This document shows positions 53,853 through 63,940 of a stretch of DNA of 64,000 nucleotides, one piece after another. The position numbers and the translations under genes are program-made. Each line of letters opens with the position of its first letter. The stretch's first letter is position 1. Under the pieces are notes generated by a model. It was not told the DNA's origin, searched no databases, and worked only from the letters and a program-made list of their open reading frames with translations. The stretch lies in NCBI GenBank assembly GCA_046541875.1, contig JBKHCL010000003.1, positions 1 through 64,000 on the forward strand, in the 5' to 3' direction. This DNA comes from CAZFPT01 sp046541875 (GTDB lineage Bacteria; Planctomycetota; Phycisphaerae; SM23-33).

Positions 53853-55640
53853 TTGCCGCTGTTTTCCGAACAGTTCATCAACCAGGTCGCCCAGGCGACG
53901 GACATCGTCGAGCTGGTCTCCCAGTACGTCGCCGTGAAGAAGCGTGGCAGGGAGTTTGTCGGCCTGTGTCCGTACCATGACGACAAGTCGCCGTCGATGT
54001 ACGTCACGCCCACCAAGCAGATCTTCAAATGCTTCGCGTGCGGCGCCGGCGGGGGCGTGTTCCAGTGGATGATGATGTACGAAAAAATGTCCTTCCCCGA
54101 GGCGGTCCGCGCCCTGGCCGAGCGGGCGAACATTCCGCTGCCGGAGGCGTCGGCCGGCCCGCGTCGGCCGGACGGCGAGCCCTCCAAAAGCGATCTGCTG
54201 GCCGTGATGGGATTCGCCGAGACGTTCTTCCGTCGGCAGCTCAAAAGCCCTGCCGGCAAGGCGGCGCTGGACTATGTCTACTCGCGCAAGCTCACGGACG
54301 AATCGCTGGACCGTTTCGGCGTGGGGTTCGCTCCGGACACCTGGGACAGCCTCGCGCGGGCGGCCCGGAGCGAGGGCATCTCCGAGCGGATGCTGCTGGC
54401 GGCAGGGCTGGTGTCCCAACGCAACCAGGGCGGCGTGTACGACCGGTTCCGCAATCGGCTGATCCTGCCGATTTACGACGCAATGGGCCGATGCATCGCT
54501 TTTGGCGGGCGGGCAATGGACCCCGAGGACAACGCGAAGTATCTCAACTCGCCCGAGACGATGCTGTTCGACAAGTCCTCGAACCTCTACGCCCTCAACT
54601 GGGCCCGCGACGCGATTGTCCGCAGCGGAACCGCCGTCGCGGTGGAAGGCTACTTCGATGCCCTGATGCCCATCCAACTGGGCGCAGAGAACGTCGTAGC
54701 CACCCTGGGAACCGCCCTGACCGAGCGGCACGTTCGGCTGCTCTCGCGATACGCCGATGACGTCGTGCTCGTGTTCGACGCCGACGAAGCCGGCACGAAG
54801 GCCGCTGAGCGAGCGCTGGAAACCTTCCTCGCCCAGCAGGTGCAGGTGCGGGTGGCGACGATTCCCCAAGGAAAGGACCCGTGCGATTTCTGCCTGGCCG
54901 AGGGCGTCGAGGCGTTCGGCGAACTGATCGACAACGCCCCGGACGCCCTTCAGTACGTCTGGGACCGACGCCTGGCAGCCTTCCGGCAGGCCGGCGGGAA
55001 CCTCGCCGACCGGCAGCGCGTGGTGGAGGAGTTCCTCCGCCTGGTCGCCTCCAGCGAGGTGTACGGCGCGATCGACGAAGTCCGGCGGGGGCAACTCGCC
55101 CAGCACATCGGGCATATCCTGAACGTCCCCGCCTCGGAGCTGCAGCAGCAGATGAAACGCCTCACCCGGCGGATCCAGCGACAAAGCGGTGGCCCGGCGC
55201 CCCTCGAGGGCGCCTACCAGGGTCGGGCGCCGACGGCAGGGCCGGAACAATATCTGCTGGAAGTGATCCTCGCCGAGCCCGATCTGTTCGACCAGGCGGC
55301 TGAACGTGTTCATCCGCAAGACTTTACCGAGCCTCGCCTGCGATGGCTGGCCGAGCGTCTCTGGGCGCGCGGCGAGCGGGGCCCGTTGCGGTTGGACGAG
55401 TTGCTCCGCGACCCGGAATTGTCCGACTCTGCCGGGTGGATCGTGCAACTCAGCGAAGCCGGCGAACGTCGGGGCAACAACGAAGCCACCCTCCGCGGCG
55501 TGCTGGATGTGCTGGCCCACCGGCAATCCGACGCCGAACTGCGTAGATTGAAGGAGCAGGGCCTCAATGACGACGCCCTTCGGCGGGTCGAGCAGAGCGC
55601 CCGGGGCGCCAACCCGCGGAGACTGCCGAGAATCATGTGA
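53853..55640 (+). CDS. dnaG: DNA primase
   Basis: A 595-residue primase that makes RNA primers at the replication fork. The zinc-binding domain (CPYHDDKSP and CFACGAGGG, residues about 39-64) is intact. The RNA-polymerase core shows YLNSPETMLFDKS, the TOPRIM motif VEGYFDAL near residue 268 and VVLVFDADEAG near residue 308. A short helicase-interaction-like C-terminal region follows. Start is TTG at 53853, six bases after GGAGGTG, with no closer ATG; the first residues (PLFSEQFI) match the usual DnaG start. It precedes rpoD, the classical dnaG-rpoD order, but rpoD also has its own promoter. Confidence 0.96.
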   Translation: MPLFSEQFINQVAQATDIVELVSQYVAVKKRGREFVGLCPYHDDKSPSMYVTPTKQIFKCFACGAGGGVFQWMMMYEKMSFPEAVRALAERANIPLPEASAGPRRPDGEPSKSDLLAVMGFAETFFRRQLKSPAGKAALDYVYSRKLTDESLDRFGVGFAPDTWDSLARAARSEGISERMLLAAGLVSQRNQGGVYDRFRNRLILPIYDAMGRCIAFGGRAMDPEDNAKYLNSPETMLFDKSSNLYALNWARDAIVRSGTAVAVEGYFDALMPIQLGAENVVATLGTALTERHVRLLSRYADDVVLVFDADEAGTKAAERALETFLAQQVQVRVATIPQGKDPCDFCLAEGVEAFGELIDNAPDALQYVWDRRLAAFRQAGGNLADRQRVVEEFLRLVASSEVYGAIDEVRRGQLAQHIGHILNVPASELQQQMKRLTRRIQRQSGGPAPLEGAYQGRAPTAGPEQYLLEVILAEPDLFDQAAERVHPQDFTEPRLRWLAERLWARGERGPLRLDELLRDPELSDSAGWIVQLSEAGERRGNNEATLRGVLDVLAHRQSDAELRRLKEQGLNDDALRRVEQSARGANPRRLPRIM

Positions 55641-55744
55641 TGTCCGCATCGCGTGGCCGAAATGTCGACGGAAAATGAACCGTCATGCGGCCTGGGGGGC
55701 GGAGAAACCGAATAAACTGTAGAGGAATGTGCCCGGTTGCCCGA

Positions 55745-55774
55745 TTGACATGGGGGAATGCGACCGCCTAAAAT
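55745..55774 (+). promoter_or_regulatory. Near-consensus sigma-70 promoter of rpoD
   Basis: TTGACA (55745-55750) is a perfect -35 box, and TAAAAT (55769-55774) matches the -10 at five of six positions. The spacer is 18 bases. The start codon of rpoD lies 65 bases downstream. This is the best promoter match in the window. Confidence 0.8.
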
Positions 55775-55838
55775 ACAGAGTTCACACACTTACGAGAAGG
55801 CGTGAGCCTTTTCCCCCTGACAGCAGGAGTCCTGACTG

Positions 55839-57488
<1,650 letters not shown>

Positions 57489-57528
57489 CTGCCCGGGCAG
57501 CATGCCCATCACAACGAGTACTCTCTCG

Positions 57529-57555
57529 GCCCCGCTGCCTCGCGGGGTCGATTTT
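57529..57555 (+). terminator. Possible terminator after rpoD
   Basis: GCCCCGC (57529-57535) and GCGGGGT (57542-57548) form a stem with one G-T pair and a 6-base loop, followed by CGATTTTC. The T-run of four is short. A 12-base palindrome CTGCCC/GGGCAG (57489-57500) lies between it and the stop codon. Confidence 0.4.
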
Positions 57556-57727
57556 CTGCGCAAATCGTAACCGTTCGGCGTCTCTGCGTGTTGCATCCGT
57601 TGCCATGGCTGTGCGTTATGGATGTTACGGAAAACGTCGAGCACTTGCGGGTAACGCCGTCCCAGCTAAAGCATCGCCTGCGTCGGGTCGATGGAATACA
57701 TGGATCGGAAACCCCGCAACGGAGGAG

Positions 57728-57743
57728 TCAGCCGGAGGGCTGA
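57728..57743 (+). promoter_or_regulatory. Hairpin just upstream of the HD-GYP ribosome site
   Basis: TCAGCC (57728-57733) and GGCTGA (57738-57743) pair around GGAG. The real ribosome site AGGAGGAAG begins at 57746, three bases after the stem; another GGAGGAG precedes the stem at 57721. It may influence translation. Confidence 0.35.
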
Positions 57744-57757
57744 TCAGGAGGAAGTGA

Positions 57758-58783
57758 ATGTCGAACGCCTTTCCCAGGGTGTTGGTAGTCGATGATGACG
57801 TGCGCCTGGGCCGCGCTGTGGAAGAGGGCCTCAAGGCACGCGGCCAAGGCTGCCTCGTCGTCAATGGCGCAATCCGCGCCCGCCAACTCATGCACCGCCA
57901 CACGTTCGACGTGCTCGTCACCGACGTGTCGATGCCCGTGGCCACCGGCCTGGAACTGCTCGACGACGCCCTGGAACTCAACCCCGACTGCCGCGTGATC
58001 CTCATCACCGGGATCCGATCGGCCCGCTGCCTGGCCCGTGCGCTGGAAGCGGGCGCGTACGACTTTCTTCACAAACCCTTTGAAGTCAGCGAATTGGCGA
58101 GAGTCGTCAAAGCCGCCCTGGATGGCGGGATCGCCCCGGCCCTGTCGCTGCGGGCTGCCAAGGCACTCGAGCAGAAGCAGGTCACCGGGCAGGCCGGTCT
58201 GGAAGCCGTCGGTGCGCTGGTCAAGGCCGTCGAGGCCAAGGACCCCTGCACCTGCCGACACAGCGAGCACGTAGCCCACTACGCGGTCGCACTGGCGGAT
58301 CTTCTGGGCCTGGGTAGCAGCGAGACCGAACGCATCCGGACGGCCGCCATGCTGCACGACGCCGGGAAGATCGGCATCCCCGACCGCATTCTCACCAAGC
58401 CAGGACGCCTGGACGACAGCGAGTTCGGGCGCATTCGTCGCCACCCAGCCATCGGGGCCGAGATCCTCGAGAACATCGCCATGTTCTCCCAGGAGGCCGG
58501 GCTGATCCGCTACCACCACGAACGGTGGGACGGGACGGGCTACTCCGAAGGCCTGCGCGGCGAGCAGATCCCGCTGGGCGCCCGGATCATTGCCATCGCC
58601 GACGCCGTCGATGCCATGCTCATGCGACGCAGCTATAAGGCCCCGTTCACCGTCGAACAGACCGTCGCCCAACTCGAACAGGGGAGCGGCACGCAGTTCG
58701 ACCCGAACCTCGCTGCCGTCGCGGCAAGGTGGGTCCGCGAAAACCCCGACCAGGTCATCCTCCACGCCGACCAGGCCGCCTGA
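57758..58783 (+). CDS. Response regulator with HD-GYP domain
   Basis: A 341-residue two-domain protein. The receiver domain (residues about 7-122) has the acidic pocket VLVVDDDV, phospho-accepting Asp in LVTDVSMP, the Thr/Ser switch in ILITGI and Lys in LHKPFE. The HD-GYP domain (about 145-330) has HDAGKIGIPD and HHERWDGTGYSEGL with the metal and GYP residues intact. HD-GYP enzymes of this type hydrolyse cyclic di-GMP. ATG at 57758 has AGGAGGAAG. No histidine-kinase gene is adjacent. It may control surface attachment or biofilm. Confidence 0.9.
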   Translation: MSNAFPRVLVVDDDVRLGRAVEEGLKARGQGCLVVNGAIRARQLMHRHTFDVLVTDVSMPVATGLELLDDALELNPDCRVILITGIRSARCLARALEAGAYDFLHKPFEVSELARVVKAALDGGIAPALSLRAAKALEQKQVTGQAGLEAVGALVKAVEAKDPCTCRHSEHVAHYAVALADLLGLGSSETERIRTAAMLHDAGKIGIPDRILTKPGRLDDSEFGRIRRHPAIGAEILENIAMFSQEAGLIRYHHERWDGTGYSEGLRGEQIPLGARIIAIADAVDAMLMRRSYKAPFTVEQTVAQLEQGSGTQFDPNLAAVAARWVRENPDQVILHADQAA

Positions 58784-58875
58784 GACCCACGCCTCCAGGG
58801 CGCATAGCGCCTTGCCCACACCCGCCATGTCGGCCGTCGGCACCGCCGGATCCCCATGGAGGAAAGATACAAGGC

Positions 58876-58891
58876 TGGGCACTTGTGCCCA
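58876..58891. repeat. Convergent-junction inverted repeat
   Basis: TGGGCAC (58876-58882) and GTGCCCA (58885-58891) around TT, a perfect 7-bp palindrome in the 174-base gap between the HD-GYP gene (plus) and the hydrolase (minus). No T-tract on either side, so a terminator role is uncertain. Confidence 0.4.
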
Positions 58892-58957
58892 CCTTCCGGC
58901 TACGTCGGGGCGGCCTCGTTCGACGCGAATCGTCGGCGGCCATGTCCGGTCGAAGGG

Positions 58958-60691
58958 TCAGCGCGATTTGACGTTGTGCAGTTTGACCCAAGCTTCGGCC
59001 AACTCACGGTCGGCGATCCACAGCATATGCCGACGACGGTCGGCGGCGACGTCTTTGGCGGGATGGAGGTAGGACATCGGCTTGGGGGCGCCGTCGGCAA
59101 AGCGCTTGCGGAAGGCCTTCTCCTTGGCCTCCTTGTCGGCCTGGGTTGCCTTGGCTGCGGCGACTTCCTTTTCGGTGGCCTTGGCGAAGCCCGGCTCGAC
59201 GTGACCCCAGGTGACGCTGTGCATCCGCAGCGCGAAGAGCATCGGGTACAGTCCCGGACGCATCGCGACGACCTGGTTGTGATCGACGGGCACACCGTTG
59301 AGCACGATCTGCAGTCGCACCGCCATGGAGTGATAGCCGACGATCTTTACGGTGCGCGCCTCGTCGACCTTCAGCACGGTGTAGCCAATGACGGTGATCT
59401 GCTTGTTTTTTGGCTGCAGGCCGTGCTTCATCGTGAGGCCGCGGGGGTTGCCCTTCTCCCGTCGGCCGATCTCTTTGTCGGCGATCGGGGTGAAGGTGGC
59501 GGTCTTCCCGTCGATCTTGATGGTGTCGTCGGGCTTGGGGCGGAGGTCCTTGAACGCGCTGACGTCGACCATCGGATCGGTCTTCATTGCCCACGGGAGG
59601 TTCTTGGTCAGCAGCCACTTCGTGGGGCTCATAGGCACCTCGAAGGAGACCACCGGCACGCCGTCGGCGGGCTGGTAGTCCTTGGCGGGCGCAATTTCGA
59701 CGTAGCCGTTAAGCTTCGGTCGATCGGCGTGGGGGTCCACCACGTAGCCATCCTTATCACACACCAAGTCCATGCGAGGCCGACCGAACGTATCTTCCAC
59801 GGCGAAGGGTTCGATCAGGTAGCCGGTCGACGGATCGACCTTCTTGAGCTTGATCGGGGCGTTGGTGGCGTAGGCGTCGGCGGGCACGCGCAGCTCCATC
59901 GCCTTGTCCACGAACAGGGCGAGGTAGTTCCACACGTCACGCACGCTGGTCTTGCCGGGATGCGACTTGCCCCAGCCCTTGGATCCGTGGGCATCGACAT
60001 AGTCGCCGTGGCCTACACCGTGTGCGACGATCTGGTGAGGCAGCACGTTGGTGTGCAAGCGGTAGTTCAGCAGCGACGGCCTGACGTGCTTGGCGAACGT
60101 GCCGCCCCATTCCAGTTCACCGTTGGCGCTGCAGTGCAGGATGGTCTGGTCTTCGATGTTGGACCAGTCGGCCATCGGCCATTTGGGCGTCTCGGCGTGA
60201 TAGTTGATGGTTGCGACCGTGCGGCCGGGATACTTCCACGCCATGTAGTATGGGAACTTGCCCATCGACGACTTGCCGAACGTCACCCACGGGGCGTGGG
60301 CGATCTCCTCGTGACCGACCTGCTTGGCGACGTGGGCGAGGATCTTCGGCACGTTGTCCAGATCGCTCTGCAGGGCGTACCGGAAGTAGATGATCGCCAT
60401 ACCATGCTTGGCGGCGACGGCACGGGTCTTCTCGTATTCGGCGAAGTGCTTGGAATCGGTGTTGGCCACAATCAGCAGCATGCCGCGGATCTTCTTTGCA
60501 TCCTTCGGCACCCAGGCAAGGATGGGAGTCTGCTTCTTCTTTCGCTTGGCGTCGATCTTTGCCTGGATCGAGGCGGGCATGTCCATGCTGTACGGCCAGG
60601 GGTCCTTGCCTCCCTCGGCTGCAAAGGTTGCGTCCGGCGTTACTGCTGCGTACGCCAACATCACGATTATCAGGCTGCACAAACGTTTCAT
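58958..60691 (-). CDS. Alpha/beta-hydrolase-like secreted protein with shared C-terminal module
   Basis: A 577-residue secreted protein with signal peptide ending near ATFAA; ATG at 60691 follows GAAGGG, and a longer start at 60727 lacks a site. The N-terminal half has the esterase pattern ILAWVPKDAKKIRGMLLIV and a nucleophile-elbow-like TFGKSSMGKFPYY, where GKSSM replaces the usual GxSxG (last Gly is Met). HGVGHGDY could supply the histidine. From residue about 355 (near base 59627) a module follows with GVPVV, SPTKWLLTK, DLRPKPDDT, ITVIGYTVLKVD and WGHVEPG that is also present in the next protein. A helical tail ends it. The activity is likely esterase or acting on a glycan ester, but not certain. 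Confidence 0.7.
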   Translation of the reverse strand: MKRLCSLIIVMLAYAAVTPDATFAAEGGKDPWPYSMDMPASIQAKIDAKRKKKQTPILAWVPKDAKKIRGMLLIVANTDSKHFAEYEKTRAVAAKHGMAIIYFRYALQSDLDNVPKILAHVAKQVGHEEIAHAPWVTFGKSSMGKFPYYMAWKYPGRTVATINYHAETPKWPMADWSNIEDQTILHCSANGELEWGGTFAKHVRPSLLNYRLHTNVLPHQIVAHGVGHGDYVDAHGSKGWGKSHPGKTSVRDVWNYLALFVDKAMELRVPADAYATNAPIKLKKVDPSTGYLIEPFAVEDTFGRPRMDLVCDKDGYVVDPHADRPKLNGYVEIAPAKDYQPADGVPVVSFEVPMSPTKWLLTKNLPWAMKTDPMVDVSAFKDLRPKPDDTIKIDGKTATFTPIADKEIGRREKGNPRGLTMKHGLQPKNKQITVIGYTVLKVDEARTVKIVGYHSMAVRLQIVLNGVPVDHNQVVAMRPGLYPMLFALRMHSVTWGHVEPGFAKATEKEVAAAKATQADKEAKEKAFRKRFADGAPKPMSYLHPAKDVAADRRRHMLWIADRELAEAWVKLHNVKSR

Positions 60692-60757
60692 CGGGTATCC
60701 CTTCAAAGTCATCGAATCACATTTCATGTTCGGCTCGGCCGTCGCAAACGCAGCCCG

Positions 60758-63700
60758 CTACTTCTTGTCGAGAACAAGGTTCTTGCCGTTGAAGCGAACG
60801 GTCCGTCGGCCGACGGTGACGGTGGCGCTCAGCCCCTTCCCGGAAACCTTCACATCGGGGTGGGTTTGGCCCTTGGGAACGATCGTACCGACGAAGAAGA
60901 AGTGGTCTTCGCCGGGCACGCGTACCGCATCAATTACGAACTTGAGCTTCGTGCCCTGCGCCTTGCCCCACTTCTTGATGATCTCGCGGATCATCGGGTC
61001 GGTATCGACGTTGACCTTTCGGGGGTAAGCAAAGGTCCCATCAAGCGTGGCGTCGGTCTTCTCCGGTGCGATCGCGAAGCCGTCATCGCGCGTGGTGACG
61101 ATCTGCTTGAGGAGGTTCTCGCCTTTCTTCGCCTTGCCCTCGGGCTTGGGCGGCTGGAAGAGCCACTGGCGGGTGTACTCGTCGCCGCCGTCGATTTGAT
61201 CGACCAGGGCGAACAGGCACGGCGCGCCGCTGATCCCGCTGAAGTCGAACGCCAGCGACCGCTTTCCGGTGATGTTGGAGGGCGGGGGGATCTTCTCGCC
61301 CTTGGGAACGCTCACCACCGGGAAGCGCAGATGGCCGTACTTGCTGTACCAGTAGCGACCCTTTCGGCTGTAGATCTCGTCGAGGTCGGCGCTGAGCACC
61401 ATGGTGCGGGCCTTTTCGTCCATCGCCAAGTGTGTGAGGAATGCCCGGCCGCCATCATTCAGGCCGCCTTCGGGCAGCCAGACGACGTTTTCGTTCTGAC
61501 GGTTGCGGACGCGGCTGGACGTGCCGGTCGCCCAGTTTTGCCCCAGTCCACGCAGGCGATACGTGCCGGCGTTGGCGCCGTTCCAGCCGCTGATGATCTG
61601 GCTTTTGAGGAAGACCTGCGCGATGAACGCATCTTCGCCCCAGCCGCTGCGGATGGCGTAATAACCCAAATCGGGCGCTTTCCACACCCGCGGCAGGTTC
61701 GTACCGATCGGCGTGGGCTTCATGTCCAGCGGATAGCTGATAAACGCTCGGACCGGGTCCTCGGCGAGTACTTCGACGGGCAACTCGGTGTTGTCCACCT
61801 TCTGCCATACCTGCCATGCCTTCAGCACGTCGGTCTTCCATTGCTCGCGGACCACCGGGAACAGTGCGGCGAAGAAGCGGTTGGGGATCGCCGTGGTACC
61901 GTTGATATCCTGCGGGCCGCCGACGAGTTTGCGCGGGATGTAGTCGGGGTACTGGAAATCCGGCGCCAGGTCGTAGCCCATGACGCGGCGGTACGCAGGC
62001 CAGAGCTTGGCGTGCCCGGACATCGCATCCAGCGAATAATGGCCGACCTCGGCTTGGAAGCCCCCGCGACCGACCGCGTCGGTGCAGTGCAGGTAGCTGG
62101 TAAATCGCGCCAGACGCATCAGCCGCGTGAACGCGGGGTTGCCCCCGCCGGTCCGCTTCCAGGTAGCCAGCACCGTGTCGTAGGCGGACTTTCGCGTCTC
62201 GTACTTGCCCTTGAGCTTCTCGGCCTGCTTGGCCCAGGCCTTTTCGGCTCCCTCTTTGTACGGCCAGATGCCCGGTGCGAAATGCCCCCACTTCATCCGC
62301 CACTGGGCCATCGCCATCAGCGGGTAATAACCCGGTTTGAGCTTCACAACCTGGCCGTGTGACAGCAGCTTGCCCGCCAGGGCCAGCTGCGAAAGATTCG
62401 CCCGCGAGGTGGGGTTGAAGATCGTGTATTTGCCCGGCTTGTCCACCTTGATCACGGTGTACAGAACGATCGTGAACGGCTTATCGAGCTGCGCCTTGGC
62501 GTTGGCGTGCGGAGAGAGTACCGAATCGATCTCCAGCCCGCCGATTTTGTCGTCCGAACGGAACTTCTCGTTCATCTTCTTGAGCTCAAGACTGAAATCG
62601 CCCACGTGCAGCGTGTCGCCCGGCTTGGGCCGGAGGTCCTCCAGGCCGTAGAATACCTCTCGCGGATCATCCGGGGTGGCCTGGAACATCGGCTTGGTGT
62701 GCAGCCACTCGGTGGGCGACTGGCCTGGAGTCAGCTTGACGACGGGCACGCCCTTGGCCGGTGTGAAGTCCTTGTCCGGAGGGACGGTTTCCTCAAGGAA
62801 CGGCTGCGAGGGAGGCTCGGGCTTGGGGGCCGGTTCGTCGAATACCGCCAGCGCCCCGTGCGTAAGCCCCGAGTACACATTGGCTACATGATTGCTCACC
62901 ACGTGCCAGTTGGTCGTGCCCAGCGACTCGGGCGCGAAGTACGCCTGGAACGCGAAGTTCGCCAGGTACGCGCGGTAGCGACGCTTGAAGTCTTCCGACA
63001 GCGCGTCGTAGCACAGGTCGTACACCAAGGCCGTCTCCTCCAACTGCGCCCACAGGGGCTTCTTCGGCACAAAGGGGTCGGCACTGGGCTTCTTGCCGGA
63101 CAGATACAGCTCGGCCTCCTTCTCGGCCTTCCTGGCCCACTCCTTGTCGCCGGTGAGCTGGTAGAGCATGCCCAACGCCGTAGGCGTACCGGCCTCCTTC
63201 ATGCGATTGATCGCAGCCTTGCCGAAGGGCGTGTTCATCTTCGCCTTCAATGCCGGCAACTCGTGCTTGCGGAACAGAATCCGTGGATGCTCCTGTGGCT
63301 GAAGAGGGCGGCGATCCTTGGACCGCTGCGGGGCGTATACTTCACCGGTGGCCGTCCCGCTGACCTTCTCGTCGTTGTATTGGCCGGTGAACGTGCCGCC
63401 CAGCCGACGACCGTCGCGCTTCAGTTCGATCGTGTAACTGCCCTGGCCGCCCTTGATCCACTTGTCGGGCGTGATGACCGTGCCGACCCTGAGCGTGATT
63501 TCGTCGTTCTTCACGCTTGCCTCGTGGACCGCTCCCTTGTGGAAGGGCATGTTGAAGTTACGCGAAACCGCGTAGACCGCACCCCAGTCATCGCCGTACT
63601 GCACCAGGTCCATGACCAGCTCGCGCGGGTCGCCGGGGGTGTCTCCGCGGTACATGGCCTTGTCCAGCACCAATTGATAGTAGACGGGCGGAGTTTTGGG

Positions 63701-63793
63701 GGCTTTGGTTTCGTTGTCGGCCTGCTCAGCAACGGCCGGCCCGACCCACGGCCCCAAAAGCAGCAATACGATTGCGTAACGCAGTTTCAGCAT
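60758..63793 (-). CDS. Heparinase II/III-like secreted protein (1011 aa)
   Basis: A 1011-residue secreted protein; ATG at 63793 follows GGAGA and the signal peptide ends near AVAEQ. Order: N-terminal beta module with DKWIKGGQGSYTIEL (about residues 110-125); toroid beginning HPRILFRKHELPALK, typical of heparinase II/III N-terminal domains; an inserted module with GVPVV, SPTEWLHTK, DLRPKPGDT, FTIVLYTVIKVD and WGHFAPG, shared with the neighbouring hydrolase; and a C-terminal beta-sandwich. The catalytic residues are not certain, though NWHVVSNHVAN near residue 290 is a good candidate site. It should act on an acidic polysaccharide. Its stop lies 66 bases before the hydrolase start, so the two form one minus-strand unit. 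Confidence 0.78.
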   Translation of the reverse strand: MLKLRYAIVLLLLGPWVGPAVAEQADNETKAPKTPPVYYQLVLDKAMYRGDTPGDPRELVMDLVQYGDDWGAVYAVSRNFNMPFHKGAVHEASVKNDEITLRVGTVITPDKWIKGGQGSYTIELKRDGRRLGGTFTGQYNDEKVSGTATGEVYAPQRSKDRRPLQPQEHPRILFRKHELPALKAKMNTPFGKAAINRMKEAGTPTALGMLYQLTGDKEWARKAEKEAELYLSGKKPSADPFVPKKPLWAQLEETALVYDLCYDALSEDFKRRYRAYLANFAFQAYFAPESLGTTNWHVVSNHVANVYSGLTHGALAVFDEPAPKPEPPSQPFLEETVPPDKDFTPAKGVPVVKLTPGQSPTEWLHTKPMFQATPDDPREVFYGLEDLRPKPGDTLHVGDFSLELKKMNEKFRSDDKIGGLEIDSVLSPHANAKAQLDKPFTIVLYTVIKVDKPGKYTIFNPTSRANLSQLALAGKLLSHGQVVKLKPGYYPLMAMAQWRMKWGHFAPGIWPYKEGAEKAWAKQAEKLKGKYETRKSAYDTVLATWKRTGGGNPAFTRLMRLARFTSYLHCTDAVGRGGFQAEVGHYSLDAMSGHAKLWPAYRRVMGYDLAPDFQYPDYIPRKLVGGPQDINGTTAIPNRFFAALFPVVREQWKTDVLKAWQVWQKVDNTELPVEVLAEDPVRAFISYPLDMKPTPIGTNLPRVWKAPDLGYYAIRSGWGEDAFIAQVFLKSQIISGWNGANAGTYRLRGLGQNWATGTSSRVRNRQNENVVWLPEGGLNDGGRAFLTHLAMDEKARTMVLSADLDEIYSRKGRYWYSKYGHLRFPVVSVPKGEKIPPPSNITGKRSLAFDFSGISGAPCLFALVDQIDGGDEYTRQWLFQPPKPEGKAKKGENLLKQIVTTRDDGFAIAPEKTDATLDGTFAYPRKVNVDTDPMIREIIKKWGKAQGTKLKFVIDAVRVPGEDHFFFVGTIVPKGQTHPDVKVSGKGLSATVTVGRRTVRFNGKNLVLDKK

Positions 63794-63854
63794 GATTCAG
63801 TCTCCGATCAGTTGTCCGGATTTCACTGGGGTGATGCATTGAATTGCAGGACAT

Positions 63855-63883
63855 AGTATACGGTAAGCGGAGGCTGAGTTGAA
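63855..63883 (-). promoter_or_regulatory. Predicted promoter of the heparinase-hydrolase unit
   Basis: On the minus strand TTCAAC (63883-63878) and TATACT (63860-63855) are 17 bases apart, 61 bases before the start codon. The -10 is strong, the -35 weak. Confidence 0.45.
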
Positions 63884-63940
63884 CTTCCGTTCTCCGCTCC
63901 GCCTGCGAGTTGTGTGCGACATAAATTGGGGGCGGCGTGT

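Noticed and set aside
58856..62362. Plus-strand open frame of 1168 codons opposite the hydrolase and heparinase-like genes
   Set aside because: It crosses two real genes on the other strand, has Gly/Val/His-biased shadow composition and no motif.
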